Positions 17,407 through 26,730 are shown, numbered from the stretch's first letter. The stretch: 40,874 bases of DNA from Moorena sp. SIO3H5 (GCF_010692395.1 NZ_JAAHHS010000011.1:1-40874), one strand, 5' to 3'. Notes: generated by a model not told the origin, from the sequence alone. Numbers and translations: made by a program.

Positions 17407-17799
17407 TTATTGCCCAATAAGTCGGATTGGGGGATTACAAGCAAAGTAATCCTCCACAATCTTCACGATACGCTCCGCCGCACGACCATCCCCAAAGGGA
17501 TTAATGGCATTTGCCATGCCCTGATAAGCTACTGAATCACTCAATAACAAACTTGCCGCCCTCACCATCTGCTCTGGGTCGGTTCCTACCAACTTACCAG
17601 TCCCAGCTGCGATCGCTTCCGGTCGTTCCGTGGTCTTACGCAATACCAGCACTGGTTTACCCAAACTCGGTGCTTCCTCCTGCAATCCCCCAGAATCAGT
17701 CATCACTAAATAACACCGTTGCATCGCTGCTACCAATTCCACATAATCCAGCGGTTCTGTTAAAAATACCCGCTCATGGTCACCCAAGATTGCCCTCAG
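17407..17799 (-). pseudogene. wecB: Truncated UDP-N-acetylglucosamine 2-epimerase (3' part)
   Basis: About 130 C-terminal residues of a non-hydrolysing UDP-GlcNAc 2-epimerase remain: ILGDHERVFLTEPLDYVELV, MTDSGGLQEEAPSLGKPVLV, LRKTTERPEAI and NPFGDGRAAERIV. These include the substrate-binding SGGxQEEAP and RxxTERPE motifs. Normal enzymes have about 370-390 residues, so the N-terminal two thirds are missing. Homology starts at about 17799; the ORF upstream of it (to 17868) is unrelated. The family makes UDP-ManNAc for surface polysaccharides; this copy should be inactive. Confidence 0.87.
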
Positions 17800-18353
17800 G
17801 GAACCACCAAAGGCTAGAAGCTGAAGGAAGAGCGGGGAGTGTAAGGGGGCTGACTGGGGTTTTCCCAAGCCCCTTCCTTTTAGGCATAGGTAGTGTCAAA
17901 AAATTGAAATCGTCACTTAGAGTTAGAGGTTAGAGGGATTTCACCCGTCCCTTCCTAGTTAACTCCCTACTGTGGTCATGTTCCAGTCCTTATACCCTCT
18001 TGACTCTGACCTCGAAAGGAGGGAAACTAGGTGAGAACTCCCAAAACCCACCCTAGGGGTTAGGGTTTGGGGTTCTTGTAAACTCCAGAGTGACCTATAG
18101 GGTATATCGAGCATACAAACCCCTCTAAATTGGTACGGAGTGACAACTCTACCACGTTTGTTTTGACTGGGGAAGAATCTGTTTAATTTTCCGTTCAAGG
18201 AAGATGCAGCCTTAGTAAAAATAGTTCCACCTTATTTTCTGTTGGCGATCGCAGATTCTGTCTGCCTCTTCCAAGGCTTAATCATTCACCCTTCCCTGAT
18301 TAGTAAGACGTGGGTTAACTGAGCCGGATTAGCTAAAACTTAAGTTGAAGCTC
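17800..18353. other. Unexplained region beside the wecB break
   Basis: This stretch holds no convincing gene. It contains an imperfect long hairpin (CCCAAAACCCACCC near 18040 with GGTTAGGGTTTGGGG near 18057) and a GC-rich minus-strand ORF (18198-17959) without family resemblance. The boundary with the wecB fragment is abrupt. It may be the end of an insertion element or a structured RNA, but I cannot identify it. Confidence 0.4.
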
Positions 18354-19985
18354 ATGAGCAATCAACACCCAGTAGCATCCTCTGATCAGGATGACCGATT
18401 AACCTGCTTTCCTTACGGTGTTGGTCATGGTGCAGAAGGGGTTTGTTTGTTGGTGCAGATGGGGCCACACCGCATTCTCCTTGATTGTGGATTAGAAGAC
18501 ATTTCGCCCCTACAAATCGATGGGATAGCACCAGCAGATTTAGTCCTGTGTAGCCACGCTCACTCAGACCATAGTCAGGGATTGCTGGCTCTTCACCAAA
18601 CTTTTCCACAATTACCAATCTACGCCAGTGAGGTAACGACTCAACTATTACTACTCAACTGGCCGGAACTGCCTCCTGAGGATATTCTCCCATTTTGTCA
18701 AGCTCTCCCGTGGGCTACCCCTGTAGAATTCTGTGAGGGACTGACTGCTCAATTGTTCCCAGCTGGACACTTGCCAGGAGCCGCAGCATTTTTACTCACT
18801 TACACCACTCGCCATAGAACTTACCGACTGCTTTACACCGGTGACTTTTTCCTGTCTAACTCACGGCTGGTGGAGGGATTATCCCTTGAATCCCTCAGGG
18901 GGACACAGCCGGATGTGGTAATTGTAGAAGGCAGTTATGGCACTGCTCGACATCCCCATCGGCGGCAACAAGAAAATCAACTAGTAGAGCGTATTGAGCA
19001 GGCCATTGCTACCAATAACTCAGTTGTGTTGCCAGTGCCTACCTTAGGCCTAGGTCAAGAAATCCTGATGCTCCTGCGCTCTCATCACAACTTTACAGGA
19101 CGCGACCTTGATATTTGGGTCAATGGAAACGTGGCTGCTGGTTGTAATGCTTACTTAGAACTGCTGTCTCACTTTCCCAGCTCAGTACAAAATTTTGCCC
19201 GACATCAAGCCTTGTTTTGGGATGAGCGGGTACGTCCTCGGGTGCGGCGGTTAGATCCCCAGCAGCGAGATGCTATCGGTAAATCTCCCTGTATTATCCT
19301 CACTGACTTAAACATGGATTGGAGGGAGTACTGGCAGCAAGAGAACTGTTCTTGGGTTGTCCTACAACCGGAACATCTTAAATCTTTGGATCCAATCGAT
19401 GAGTACGGATGTCTTAAGGTTGAAACTTATCTGCTGGCTCAACATGGGGATTGTCTGGGCACCACCCAGTTGATTCATAATCTTCGACCTCAACATGTGA
19501 TTTTTGTTCACGGTTCTCCTACCTACCTAGCTGATCTTGCTGGTTTGGAAGAGTTACAAAATCGATATCACCTCCATACGCCAGCAGCAGGAACACTGGT
19601 AGAACTTCCCATTGGTGATACCTTTATCAGACCAGCTCTACCAACGGAAACAAACTATGAAGGAGAGTTGCATGAATTAGATACACTTGTCTATATCACT
19701 CTTTCAAGAGCGATCACAACGGATCCTCGTTGGCAAAATTTCGCTGATACTGGTTTAGTAGAAGCCCGCTGGCAAGGAGAAGAACTGGTCTTGCGGGGAT
19801 TGTCACAACGAGAACTACTCAAACAAGGGGGCAGAGCCAAGATACCAATTAATATCGAGTGTTGTGGTAATTGTCTGTACCAAAGAGGGCAGCGCTGCTG
19901 GAATCCAGCCTCAGCTCTCTATGGTTTTAAAGTAACACTGGAGGGGTACTGTCCAGTTTTTGAACGGATAGAACCCCTTGAGTAA
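18354..19985 (+). CDS. Metallo-beta-lactamase/beta-CASP-like hydrolase with C-terminal Cys cluster
   Basis: The 543-residue protein starts at ATG 18354 (MSNQHPV); a TTG three codons earlier is less likely. The metallo-beta-lactamase fold is clear: HAHSDH (68-73) binds two metals, and GHLPGAA and YTGDF supply further ligands. VEGSYG and a C-terminal VHGSP fit the beta-CASP arrangement of RNA-processing nucleases such as CPSF73/RNase J relatives. An unusual C-terminal extension (about 445-543) holds a Cys cluster, ECCGNCLYQRGQRCW then GYCPVFE, suggesting a small zinc or iron-sulfur site. The gene converges on DUF6679, with a shared hairpin terminator between them. Nuclease function is an inference from the fold; other MBL hydrolase roles are possible. 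Confidence 0.82.
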   Translation: MSNQHPVASSDQDDRLTCFPYGVGHGAEGVCLLVQMGPHRILLDCGLEDISPLQIDGIAPADLVLCSHAHSDHSQGLLALHQTFPQLPIYASEVTTQLLLLNWPELPPEDILPFCQALPWATPVEFCEGLTAQLFPAGHLPGAAAFLLTYTTRHRTYRLLYTGDFFLSNSRLVEGLSLESLRGTQPDVVIVEGSYGTARHPHRRQQENQLVERIEQAIATNNSVVLPVPTLGLGQEILMLLRSHHNFTGRDLDIWVNGNVAAGCNAYLELLSHFPSSVQNFARHQALFWDERVRPRVRRLDPQQRDAIGKSPCIILTDLNMDWREYWQQENCSWVVLQPEHLKSLDPIDEYGCLKVETYLLAQHGDCLGTTQLIHNLRPQHVIFVHGSPTYLADLAGLEELQNRYHLHTPAAGTLVELPIGDTFIRPALPTETNYEGELHELDTLVYITLSRAITTDPRWQNFADTGLVEARWQGEELVLRGLSQRELLKQGGRAKIPINIECCGNCLYQRGQRCWNPASALYGFKVTLEGYCPVFERIEPLE

Positions 19986-19991
19986 CGAATA

Positions 19992-20040
19992 GTTAAGGGA
20001 AAATTGCTAGCTAGTTGTGAGTTATCAATTTTCCCTTAAC
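19992..20040. terminator. Bidirectional hairpin terminator
   Basis: Perfect 15-bp arms, GTTAAGGGAAAATTG (19992-20006) and its complement (20026-20040), enclose a 19-nt loop. They lie between two convergent genes (stops at 19985 and 20065). The A/T content of the arms provides U-runs in both directions. Confidence 0.7.
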
Positions 20041-20064
20041 AGTTGTGCATTAACAATTAACAAT

Positions 20065-20376
20065 CTAGTCCTGATTTAAGTCTTGGGAGCGGGGGTGAAT
20101 TTGTTCAGCCTCCGGACAATCATCAGAGACTATCGGATCAACATTACCTCGGAAAACAGAAGCTAGCTTGTGACTCACAGAGCCTATGCTTTCCAAGCGG
20201 ACCATTTCTTCCCAAGAACTGATCTCATCCTCTTCGTCTGTTTCATAACGAATTGTGACTAAATCTCCCTCGATATCAACAATGCGGGCGCGTTCAATCC
20301 AACGTTGCTGATCCCGCAAGAAAACGCAGACCTCACGACCATCGCAGCAGAGTTGATAAATCTTGCGGTGTAGCAT
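20065..20376 (-). CDS. DUF6679 family small protein
   Basis: The 103-residue protein reads HRKIYQLCCDGREVCVFLRD, then QQRWIERARIVDIEGDLVTI and RYETDEEDEISSWEEMVRLE. It looks like a short beta-rich (SH3/Tudor-like) domain followed by an acidic, probably disordered tail. I recognise it as a conserved cyanobacterial family, DUF6679 from memory. The ATG is preceded by a good ribosome site (AGGAGAAG). No enzymatic motif is visible. It may be a regulatory or nucleic-acid-binding adaptor, but this is a guess from the fold pattern. It converges on the MBL gene. Confidence 0.7.
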   Translation of the reverse strand: MLHRKIYQLCCDGREVCVFLRDQQRWIERARIVDIEGDLVTIRYETDEEDEISSWEEMVRLESIGSVSHKLASVFRGNVDPIVSDDCPEAEQIHPRSQDLNQD

Positions 20377-21642
20377 ATTCGGCTTCTCCTGTTGCAGATA
20401 ACTCTTGGTTTTACTGGTGAAGTAAGCGGTTGCGTTTCTTTAGAAACAACTTTATTTTGACATACTTCCCACGAATATAATTGGCGGGTTTCTCTCCATC
20501 CGGAACGATGATGAGATACAATCGAAGGCTAAAATAAACCTGAGCCACCAGAGTAGGAATACTCCAGATCCTTTTTTTGTTGGCTCTGGCGACTAAAATA
20601 CCATTTACTTGAGTAGTCGAGCCGCCATAAGCAGCAAAAATGGATTCCAAGAATTTAAAGGATTAGCAATAATTGTAGCTCACTCCTCGTATCCCCAGCC
20701 CTAAAGGGTAGGGGTTGGCTTGAAATCATTTTTGGTTAACTTAACATGGAATTAAGCTGGTTTGTCTATTCCTTGTTAAAGATTAAAATAGCTTAATAGT
20801 CTTTTATGTTCATTGCTTGAGAGTAAGGCATTCATTAGAAGCGATTTTGAGTTGATCAACGCTGCTCGTGTGATTGATTACTTTTTTTATGCATTGTTTT
20901 TATGCATTGTCTTGATGCAGAACGCGAATTTGGGAAATCCCCTCAGGTCGGCGCTACATCCCTTAATTGATTTAACTCGGTATCCTATACCTCCGCGGGC
21001 CCATTTCTGCTGCTTGCAAGCAATGGTGCTGTAGTCTTTCAGAGATGGTGTTTGGGGGTATGGTTACTCTATAGTTATTTGGAAACTTAGATTCCACTAG
21101 TATTGCTATCGATGGCAATGGAGTAAGAATCCGAAAACTCCCCCAAGTTAAACATAGGGGATTGTGAGCTAATGTTGCTCATGGGGTTAAAAACCGGGTA
21201 CTAGCAACGTTGACAGTAGGATTTTACTCACACGCTTTGTGGCTGTTTAAACACACTACTAACGAACTTGGCTCAAAAAGAGCTGTGCCGTTCCCCTTAG
21301 TCTTCTTAGCTGTCAGCTTTGTCACCGACTTGGCTATTTATAGGATACAGCAGGAGAAACCCTACTGCTTAGTATAAACGTCGGCGTGGCTAAAGCCTTC
21401 TGGTTCAAGAAGCAAGCATTTTGGTAGGTGTCTACAGGTTCCACATACCCATCATTGTGACATACTAATCCCTGTACGTGCTTGGCACTAAGCATGAATT
21501 TGGAAAAAAAAACTGCCAACCTGCCAACCTGCCATCGGTCGCAGTCAGAGTAACTCAAAAATAGGCTCTTACTGTTACCAAAAGTGGTAAGACACTCAAT
21601 AAACTGATAAAGCTGATTTTAAATCGTAAGGGAGAAAAGCCA
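20377..21642. other. Long intergenic region, no supported gene
   Basis: About 1.27 kb without a convincing gene. Visible items are a CCCTA/TAGGG imperfect hairpin near 20698-20722, a short inverted repeat (ATTGC/GCAAT) at about 21102-21119 and a short TGCCAACC tandem near 21518. Near 21190-21215, GGGTACTAGCAACGTTGA loosely resembles the DNA beside the TnpB remnant at 29157-29190. Short ORFs at 20411-20650 (minus, TTG start) and 20813-21034 (plus) lack ribosome sites and family features. Confidence 0.5.
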
Positions 21643-22512
21643 GTGTTTGAGATCGTACGCACTCAAGACCAATACGAAACTTACATTCTCACTGACCACA
21701 ATGCCCAGTCTCGATTAGAAGTGGTTCCTGAACGGGGTGGCATTGTCACTCGGTGGAATATCCAAGGTCAGGAGATTTTTTATCTTGATGCGGAACGCTT
21801 TAAAGATCCTCATCTGAGTGTACGGGGTGGCATTCCCATCCTCTTCCCGATCTGTGGAAACTTAGTTAATGATACTTATACATACCTTGGCCAAGACTAT
21901 ACTCTAAAACAACACGGCTTTGCCCGTAATTTGCCTTGGCAGGTGACTGATAGTGCAACCAGTGACATGGCAGTGTTGACTATCACCCTCAAGAGTAATG
22001 ACCAAACTCGCTCTGTCTATCCGTTCGACTTCGAAGTTACCTTTACCTATCGATTAAAGGGCAACACCCTAGACATTGATCAGCGCTATACTAATCATTC
22101 CGCTGAAGCGATGCCCTTTTCCACAGGTTTCCATCCCTACTTCTTGACGTCTGACAAAACTAAACTGGAGTTTGATATTCCTGCATCGGAGTATCAGGAG
22201 AAGCAAACCCAAGCAGTACATCCTTTCACTGGCAGTTTTGATTTTAGCTGTGATGAAATTGATGTAGCGTTTGGACAACTTAGTGATAAGACTGCCAGTG
22301 TTACTGATCGCGAACGGGGATTAGCGATCACATTGACCTACACTGACGCTTACTCGACCTTGGTATTTTGGACAGTTCAAGGCAAGGACTTTTATTGCCT
22401 TGAACCTTGGAGTGCTCCCCGTAACGCTCTTAACACTGGGGAAAATTTAACTCACTTAGCTCCCGGAGAGAGTAGTGAGACATCGGTGAGGCTAACGGCG
22501 AAATTTTTCTAA
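21643..22512 (+). CDS. Aldose 1-epimerase (galactose mutarotase) family protein
   Basis: The 289-residue protein has the galactose-mutarotase beta-sandwich signature: RGGIPILFPICG (61-72), the catalytic base candidates His91 (HGFARN) and His164 (GFHPYF), and the catalytic Glu254 in CLEPWSAP. The family interconverts anomers of hexoses or hexose 6-phosphates; the RGGIPILFP form resembles the hexose-6-phosphate mutarotase subgroup, but the substrate is not settled. The start is GTG 21643, preceded by GGGAG. Length is normal and the gene looks intact. It is followed 66 bp later by tRNA-Lys. There is no signal peptide, so it is cytoplasmic. Confidence 0.88.
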   Translation: MFEIVRTQDQYETYILTDHNAQSRLEVVPERGGIVTRWNIQGQEIFYLDAERFKDPHLSVRGGIPILFPICGNLVNDTYTYLGQDYTLKQHGFARNLPWQVTDSATSDMAVLTITLKSNDQTRSVYPFDFEVTFTYRLKGNTLDIDQRYTNHSAEAMPFSTGFHPYFLTSDKTKLEFDIPASEYQEKQTQAVHPFTGSFDFSCDEIDVAFGQLSDKTASVTDRERGLAITLTYTDAYSTLVFWTVQGKDFYCLEPWSAPRNALNTGENLTHLAPGESSETSVRLTAKFF

Positions 22513-22578
22513 ATTTCCCTAGACATTTCCTTATCAATGTGATATTCTTAGTAAAGGTATGTTTGAAAGAAGCTTACC

Positions 22579-22650
22579 GGGTCGCTAACTCAATGGTAGA
22601 GTACTCGGCTTTTAACCGATTAGTTCCGGGTTCGAGTCCCGGGCGACCCA
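22579..22650 (+). tRNA. tRNA-Lys (anticodon TTT)
   Basis: The acceptor stem pairs GGGTCGC with GCGACCC, with discriminator A and no encoded CCA. The D arm is GCTAACTCAATGGTAGAG. The anticodon loop CTTTTAA gives TTT for Lys. The T arm is CCGGGTTCGAGTCCCGG. The anticodon stem has one mismatch at its outer pair (C-T). A GCTAACT/AGTTAGC hairpin follows at 22657-22673. Confidence 0.95.
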
Positions 22651-23299
22651 TTTTTAGCTAACTGTTAGTTAGCCTTATATATTGTCTACTGATACATAAG
22701 TCTAGATATGAGGCTAATGGTATTAGGTACTAGGTAGGTATTAGGTAACTATGAGGTACTAGGTAGGTATTAGGTATTAGGTAACTATGAGGTACTAGGT
22801 AAAACAGGAATACTTCCTGGGCTGGTCAGAACCCGCTCGCCCCAACAAACCTTAAATTATTGATCCAATCAGAAAGGTTAGGACCTGTTCTCAAAACTCA
22901 AGGGCAAAACTACCTACACTTTACTGTTTATCCAGATTTATACCAGGGTGACTTTGGGAGGATTATATAGATTTGGTAACTTTTGTCAAGTTTTATAGAC
23001 TCGGCTTTGTCTAGATGATCTAATCAAGAAATTTGAATAAAAGCTGCAAAATATCTTAAGATTATCTAAAGAATTAACCTGTCTTGATGCAGTCGCTCAT
23101 GGGGGAACCCCCAAGACCGCACCGGTAGCCGCTCATGGGGGGAACCCCCGCATGAAGGAGCTACCTCGCTGCATCGCTGTCTAGAAGCAACTAAATTGAC
23201 ATGTCTGGACTGGCGATTCTGTTCACGAGTCACTAGGGAGTGTCAGACGTGAGGCTTCTCGCCGGAATAGCTAACAAACAAAGTTAGGAGGAATATAAT
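22651..23299. other. Intergenic region with ATTAGGTA-type and CGCTCATGGGGG repeats
   Basis: Behind the tRNA lies a degenerate tandem (TATTAGGTACTAGGTAGG units, 22719-22801). At 23092-23180 two copies of a CGCTCATGGGGG-AACCCCC palindrome flank GATGCAG/GCTGCATC, the same dispersed element seen at 5455-5495. The rest, including the likely fba leader just before 23286, shows nothing I can name. The leader CGTGAGGCTTCTCGCCGGAA near 23249 could form a small hairpin. Confidence 0.6.
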
Positions 23300-24379
23300 A
23301 TGGCACTTGTACCCATGCGGCTACTGTTGGATCACGCAGCTGAGAACGGCTACGGGATTCCAGCATACAACGTTAACAACATGGAACAAATCCTGTCTAT
23401 CATGCAGGCTGCTGAAGAAGCGGATAGTCCGGTAATCTTACAAGCTTCTCGTGGTGCCCGCAAATATGCAGGTGAGAACTTCCTCCGCCATCTGGTCACA
23501 GCAGCGGTGGAATCCTACCCTCATATTCCCATTGCCATGCACCAAGACCATGGCAATAGCCCAGCCACCTGCTATTCGGCAATTCGTAACGGCTTCACCA
23601 GTGTAATGATGGATGGCTCCTTGGAAGCTGATGCTAAGACTCCAGCCAGCTTCGATTACAACGTCAGTGTTACTGCCGAAGTAGTAAAGGTTGCCCATGC
23701 TATCGGTGTTAGTGTTGAAGGGGAACTGGGTTGCCTAGGTTCACTCGAAACCGGTAAAGGTGACAAAGAAGATGGTCACGGATTTGAAGGAACTCTGAGT
23801 CGCGACCAACTATTGACCGACCCCGACGAAGCAGTTGAATTTGTTGAGCGCACCCAAGTTGATGCTCTAGCTGTAGCTATTGGTACTAGCCACGGTGCTT
23901 ATAAGTTCACCCGCAAGCCCACTGGAGAAATTCTTGCCATTAGTCGCATTGAAGAAATTCATAAGCGTCTGCCTAACACTCACTTGGTGATGCACGGTTC
24001 TTCCTCTGTGCCTCAAGAGTGGCTTGACATGATCAACCAGTACGGTGGTTCTATTCCTGAAACCTATGGTGTACCCCTTGAAGAAATTCAAAAGGGTATT
24101 AAGAGCGGTGTCCGTAAGGTTAACATCGACACCGACAACCGCTTGGCTATTACTGCTGCTATCCGGGAAGCTGCTGCCAAAGATCCTTCTAACTTTGACC
24201 CCCGTCACTTCCTCAAGCCTTCTATCAAGTATATGAAGCAGGTTTGCTTGAAGCGTTACGAAGCCTTTGGTACTGCTGGTAATGCTAGCAAGATCAAGCA
24301 AGCGACTATCGATGTTTTTGCAACTAAGTATGCCAACGGTGAGTTAAGTGCTGTGGCGAAAAAGGCTGTAACTGCCTAA
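23300..24379 (+). CDS. fba: Class II fructose-1,6-bisphosphate aldolase
   Basis: The 359-residue enzyme cleaves and forms fructose 1,6-bisphosphate, and sedoheptulose 1,7-bisphosphate in cyanobacteria, in the Calvin cycle and glycolysis. The N-terminus [20 protein letters not shown] is typical of the cyanobacterial class II (Calvin-cycle) type. Zinc and catalytic residues are visible in HQDHGNS (His81, Asp83, His84), GTSHGAYK and [12 protein letters not shown]; phosphate-binding [13 protein letters not shown] follows. A perfect AGGAGG ribosome site (23286-23291) precedes the ATG, consistent with high expression. A strong terminator lies at 24441. The gene is monocistronic and intact. Confidence 0.96.
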   Translation: MALVPMRLLLDHAAENGYGIPAYNVNNMEQILSIMQAAEEADSPVILQASRGARKYAGENFLRHLVTAAVESYPHIPIAMHQDHGNSPATCYSAIRNGFTSVMMDGSLEADAKTPASFDYNVSVTAEVVKVAHAIGVSVEGELGCLGSLETGKGDKEDGHGFEGTLSRDQLLTDPDEAVEFVERTQVDALAVAIGTSHGAYKFTRKPTGEILAISRIEEIHKRLPNTHLVMHGSSSVPQEWLDMINQYGGSIPETYGVPLEEIQKGIKSGVRKVNIDTDNRLAITAAIREAAAKDPSNFDPRHFLKPSIKYMKQVCLKRYEAFGTAGNASKIKQATIDVFATKYANGELSAVAKKAVTA

Positions 24380-24440
24380 TTTTTAAAGCTTCACAGGCAA
24401 ATCTTTGCTGTTTTGGTGAACCAAGAACAAGCAGAATTAT

Positions 24441-24471
24441 TTGGGTAGCTGTTAAAGTTACCCAATTTTTT
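24441..24471 (+). terminator. Rho-independent terminator of fba
   Basis: TTGGGTA (24441-24447) pairs with TACCCAA (24459-24465) and is followed by six T. It lies about 60 bp after the aldolase stop codon. Confidence 0.85.
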
Positions 24472-24515
24472 GTTATTAGTGATTAGTTATTTGAAAATTG
24501 CCTATTTTCAGATAC

Positions 24516-24830
24516 TTAAAGCTGTCTTTGATACTCTTCGAGAATATCGATTAGATCCATCTGACACTGCATGGGTAGCAAATCTGCTAGGGGAACTTGC
24601 CGTTTACCACCACCTAGCTTCACAGAAATGCTTTGCAGGATTGGCATCATCTGGTCTTCTGTGATTGTATTAGTGTTACCGATTAATAGGGGATAAAATT
24701 GTTCAGCCAAAGTGGTATGTAGATGGGCATCCCTGAGGTAAAGATGCCACTTGGCTACATCTATATATACCTTGTCGCCAATTTCAGCAGCGAGAGTTTC
24801 GATTGCTTCTGTAGAAGTTGGATTAGCCAT
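24516..24830 (-). CDS. DUF3181 family protein
   Basis: The 104-residue helical protein matches the cyanobacterial DUF3181 family: TEAIETLAAEIGDKVYIDVA, KWHLYLRDAHLHTTLAEQFY, then PLADLLPMQCQMDLIDILEE. It has no membrane segment, signal peptide or catalytic motif. Function is unknown. It converges on fba, whose terminator lies between them, and is separated by about 250 bp of repeats from the 2TM gene on the same strand. Confidence 0.85.
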   Translation of the reverse strand: MANPTSTEAIETLAAEIGDKVYIDVAKWHLYLRDAHLHTTLAEQFYPLLIGNTNTITEDQMMPILQSISVKLGGGKRQVPLADLLPMQCQMDLIDILEEYQRQL

Positions 24831-24879
24831 GGTAATTAGCTGTTCCTAATTAATTACATGTTGGGATATCTAAGGAAGA

Positions 24880-25042
24880 TTTAAAGTTAAAGGTTTAAAG
24901 TTAAAGGGTTAGAGTTGAAGGTGTAAAGTTTAACCTTTCCCTCAAAACAGTTTGCTCATCACCTTGAATTAAAAGAGCCGAGTTTATTTGCTGGCTTTCT
25001 GTTAACCGTAAACAGTTAACCGTAAACAGTTAACCGTAAACA
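24880..25042. repeat. Tandem repeats (TTAAAGTTAAAGG and GTTAACCGTAAACA)
   Basis: Between the DUF3181 and 2TM genes, degenerate TTTAAAGTTAAAGG units (24880-24945) are followed by three perfect 14-bp units GTTAACCGTAAACA (25001-25042). Nothing else is visible here. Confidence 0.85.
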
Positions 25043-25082
25043 GTCAACAAAAAATCAATTACTACAATTATCTTGGGTGATT

Positions 25083-25361
25083 TCATCCCTGAGGGGATTC
25101 GGTTGGAGGTTCTTGAGTAGGCAGGGGGGTATAGTTTGCGATCGCAAATATATAAACCCCATGCCCTACTAAAATCAATCCCCACAGACCAGTAAACCAG
25201 TATGCCCAAGTCCATTGAGCATACTGTATAGTTCTGAAGAACCACACTCCGGAATTACAAGCAGCAAAAATTGCCACATGTACAGCAAAGTTCATGCGGT
25301 CATCTAGACGACGGTAGGCTGGATCACGTCGATCAGGTTTACGAGGCCAACGAGGAGGCAT
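25083..25361 (-). CDS. 2TM domain-containing protein
   Basis: The 92-residue protein has a basic N-terminus (MPPRWPRKPDRRDPAYRRLD) and then the 2TM pattern: two closely spaced helices at about 24-43 (NFAVHVAIFAACNSGVWFF) and 53-75 (AYWFTGLWGLILVGHGVYIF). The Pro-rich tail is probably cytoplasmic. The family (2TM, PF13239-like) is widespread and uncharacterised. It is divergent from moaB, whose start lies about 90 bp away. Confidence 0.8.
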   Translation of the reverse strand: MPPRWPRKPDRRDPAYRRLDDRMNFAVHVAIFAACNSGVWFFRTIQYAQWTWAYWFTGLWGLILVGHGVYIFAIANYTPLPTQEPPTESPQG

Positions 25362-25453
25362 AGATATTTGTCAGTTTTTTGTTGTGTAACGGCTTGGTCT
25401 GATACCAACCCTAGTCAGTTAATTTAATTTTAGAACCTAATGTTGGATTGAAC

Positions 25454-25975
25454 ATGATCCGAACCAAACAGTTTGTTTCCTTAAATATGGCAGTGATGAC
25501 GGTGTCCGATTCCCGTACCGAAGCCACGGATAAGTCGGGTAAGCTGCTGGTTGAGAGTTTAACCCAGGCGGGGCATCACTTAGCGGAAAAGGTTATTGTT
25601 CCAGACAACATCTACAAAATCCGTGAGGTGGTTTCCCGATGGATTGCTGATGAATCGGTACAGGTAGTGGTGACTACAGGAGGAACTGGTGTTACAGGTC
25701 GAGATGGTACACCTGAAGCGATTCAACCCCTCCTGGATAAGGAAATCCAGGGCTTTGGTGAAATTTTCCGCATGATTTCCTACCAAGAGATTAAGACTTC
25801 TACTATTCAATCTCGTGCCCTGGCTGGTGTGGCTAACGGAACATACATCTTTTGTCTGCCAGGATCTTCTGGAGCTTGTCGGACAGGTTGGGAGCAGATT
25901 ATCAAAGACCAACTCGATTTGGGCAATTCCCCCTGTAATCTCGTGGAACTGATGCCACGTTTGCGAGAAACCTAA
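25454..25975 (+). CDS. moaB: Molybdenum cofactor biosynthesis protein B (MoaB/MogA fold)
   Basis: The product has 173 residues from ATG 25454; a TTG at 25448 overlaps the likely ribosome site GGA and is less favoured. The MoaB/MogA motif VVTTGGTGVTGRDGTPEA is complete (T-G-G-T-G with the catalytic Asp/Glu region), and LPGSSGACRTGWE closes the molybdopterin-binding site. The family adenylylates molybdopterin or supports that step. It converges on moaC, with a hairpin between them, so two molybdopterin genes sit together without forming one operon. Length is normal and the gene intact. Confidence 0.93.
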   Translation: MIRTKQFVSLNMAVMTVSDSRTEATDKSGKLLVESLTQAGHHLAEKVIVPDNIYKIREVVSRWIADESVQVVVTTGGTGVTGRDGTPEAIQPLLDKEIQGFGEIFRMISYQEIKTSTIQSRALAGVANGTYIFCLPGSSGACRTGWEQIIKDQLDLGNSPCNLVELMPRLRET

Positions 25976-26027
25976 TCTTAGCCATAGATTTCCTGTTCAA
26001 AGGGTAATTGGCAACTAAGTGCCTCAG

Positions 26028-26052
26028 TGGGTCAGCGCTAAGTGCTGACCCA
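26028..26052. terminator. Hairpin between convergent moaB and moaC
   Basis: TGGGTCAGC (26028-26036) pairs perfectly with GCTGACCCA (26044-26052) around a 7-nt loop. It sits between the stops of moaB and moaC. There is no strong T-run, so efficiency is uncertain. Confidence 0.6.
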
Positions 26053-26077
26053 ACTTGACTTGAGCTGATTCCTTAAC

Positions 26078-26572
26078 TTAGCAATCCCCTGAGATTTGGT
26101 AATCCCCGGATTTACCTCCGGTCTTACTCAACAGGCGAATCGATTCAATCGCGATAGACTTTTCCAACGCTTTGGCCATATCGTAAAGGGTCAAAGCCGC
26201 AACAGAAACTGCTGTTAGTGCTTCCATTTCGACACCAGTTTCAGCTTTAGTAGTCACAGATGCCTGAATCTGATATCCCGGTAGTTGGGGGTCCGGTTCC
26301 ACTTGAACTTCGATCTTGTGTAGGGGCAAGGGATGACACAGAGGAATCAGTTGGGAAGTTTGCTTTGCTGCCATAATCCCAGCCAGCCTAGCGGTTCCTA
26401 AGACATCACCCTTGGGGGCATTACCACCTTGGATGGTGTTGAAGGTTGCGGTTTTCATCCGTACCTGAGCAGCGGCTACTGCCTGACGTTTGGTAAGCTC
26501 TTTGCCAGAAACATCGACCATCTGAGCTTGACCTTGACTATCGAGATGGGATAGCGAGCGATTGATTTCCAC
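26078..26572 (-). CDS. moaC: Cyclic pyranopterin monophosphate synthase MoaC
   Basis: The 164-residue enzyme converts the cyclic GTP derivative made by MoaA into cPMP, the first stable intermediate of molybdenum cofactor synthesis. Visible motifs are [36 protein letters not shown], the substrate-binding [25 protein letters not shown] and AKALEK with the catalytic Asp and Lys. The start is GTG 26572. The gene is intact and of usual size. The tRNA-Arg gene lies just upstream on the opposite strand. Confidence 0.95.
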   Translation of the reverse strand: MEINRSLSHLDSQGQAQMVDVSGKELTKRQAVAAAQVRMKTATFNTIQGGNAPKGDVLGTARLAGIMAAKQTSQLIPLCHPLPLHKIEVQVEPDPQLPGYQIQASVTTKAETGVEMEALTAVSVAALTLYDMAKALEKSIAIESIRLLSKTGGKSGDYQISGDC

Positions 26573-26647
26573 AAGAGTATTGCAAAATTTTTGATCTATG
26601 TGTTATGATAAGTAACTGTTGACCCACAAAAAAGTGGCAGCAGTTAA

Positions 26648-26721
26648 GGGCTTGTAGCTCAGTGGACTAGAGCACGTGGCTACGGACCACGGTGTCGGGG
26701 GTTCGAATCCCTCCTAGCCCG
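26648..26721 (+). tRNA. tRNA-Arg (anticodon ACG)
   Basis: The acceptor strands are GGGCTTG and CTAGCCC with discriminator G (one T-T mismatch). The D arm is GCTCAGTGGACTAGAGC. The anticodon stem CGTGG/CCACG encloses CTACGGA, so the anticodon is ACG (read as ICG). The T arm is GGGGGTTCGAATCCCTC. CCA is not encoded. The stop of the convergent MFS gene is only 9 bp away. Confidence 0.95.
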
Positions 26722-26730
26722 TTCATTAAG

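Noticed and set aside
17959..18198. 79-residue minus-strand ORF beside the wecB fragment
   Set aside because: The sequence shows no family pattern and overlaps hairpin-rich DNA; I treat it as non-coding.
20411..20650. 79-residue minus-strand ORF (TTG start)
   Set aside because: It has no ribosome site, no recognisable family and a Lys-rich random-looking end; it is probably chance in a non-coding stretch.
20813..21034. 73-residue plus-strand ORF
   Set aside because: It has no ribosome site and no family features, and the surrounding DNA shows no coding bias.
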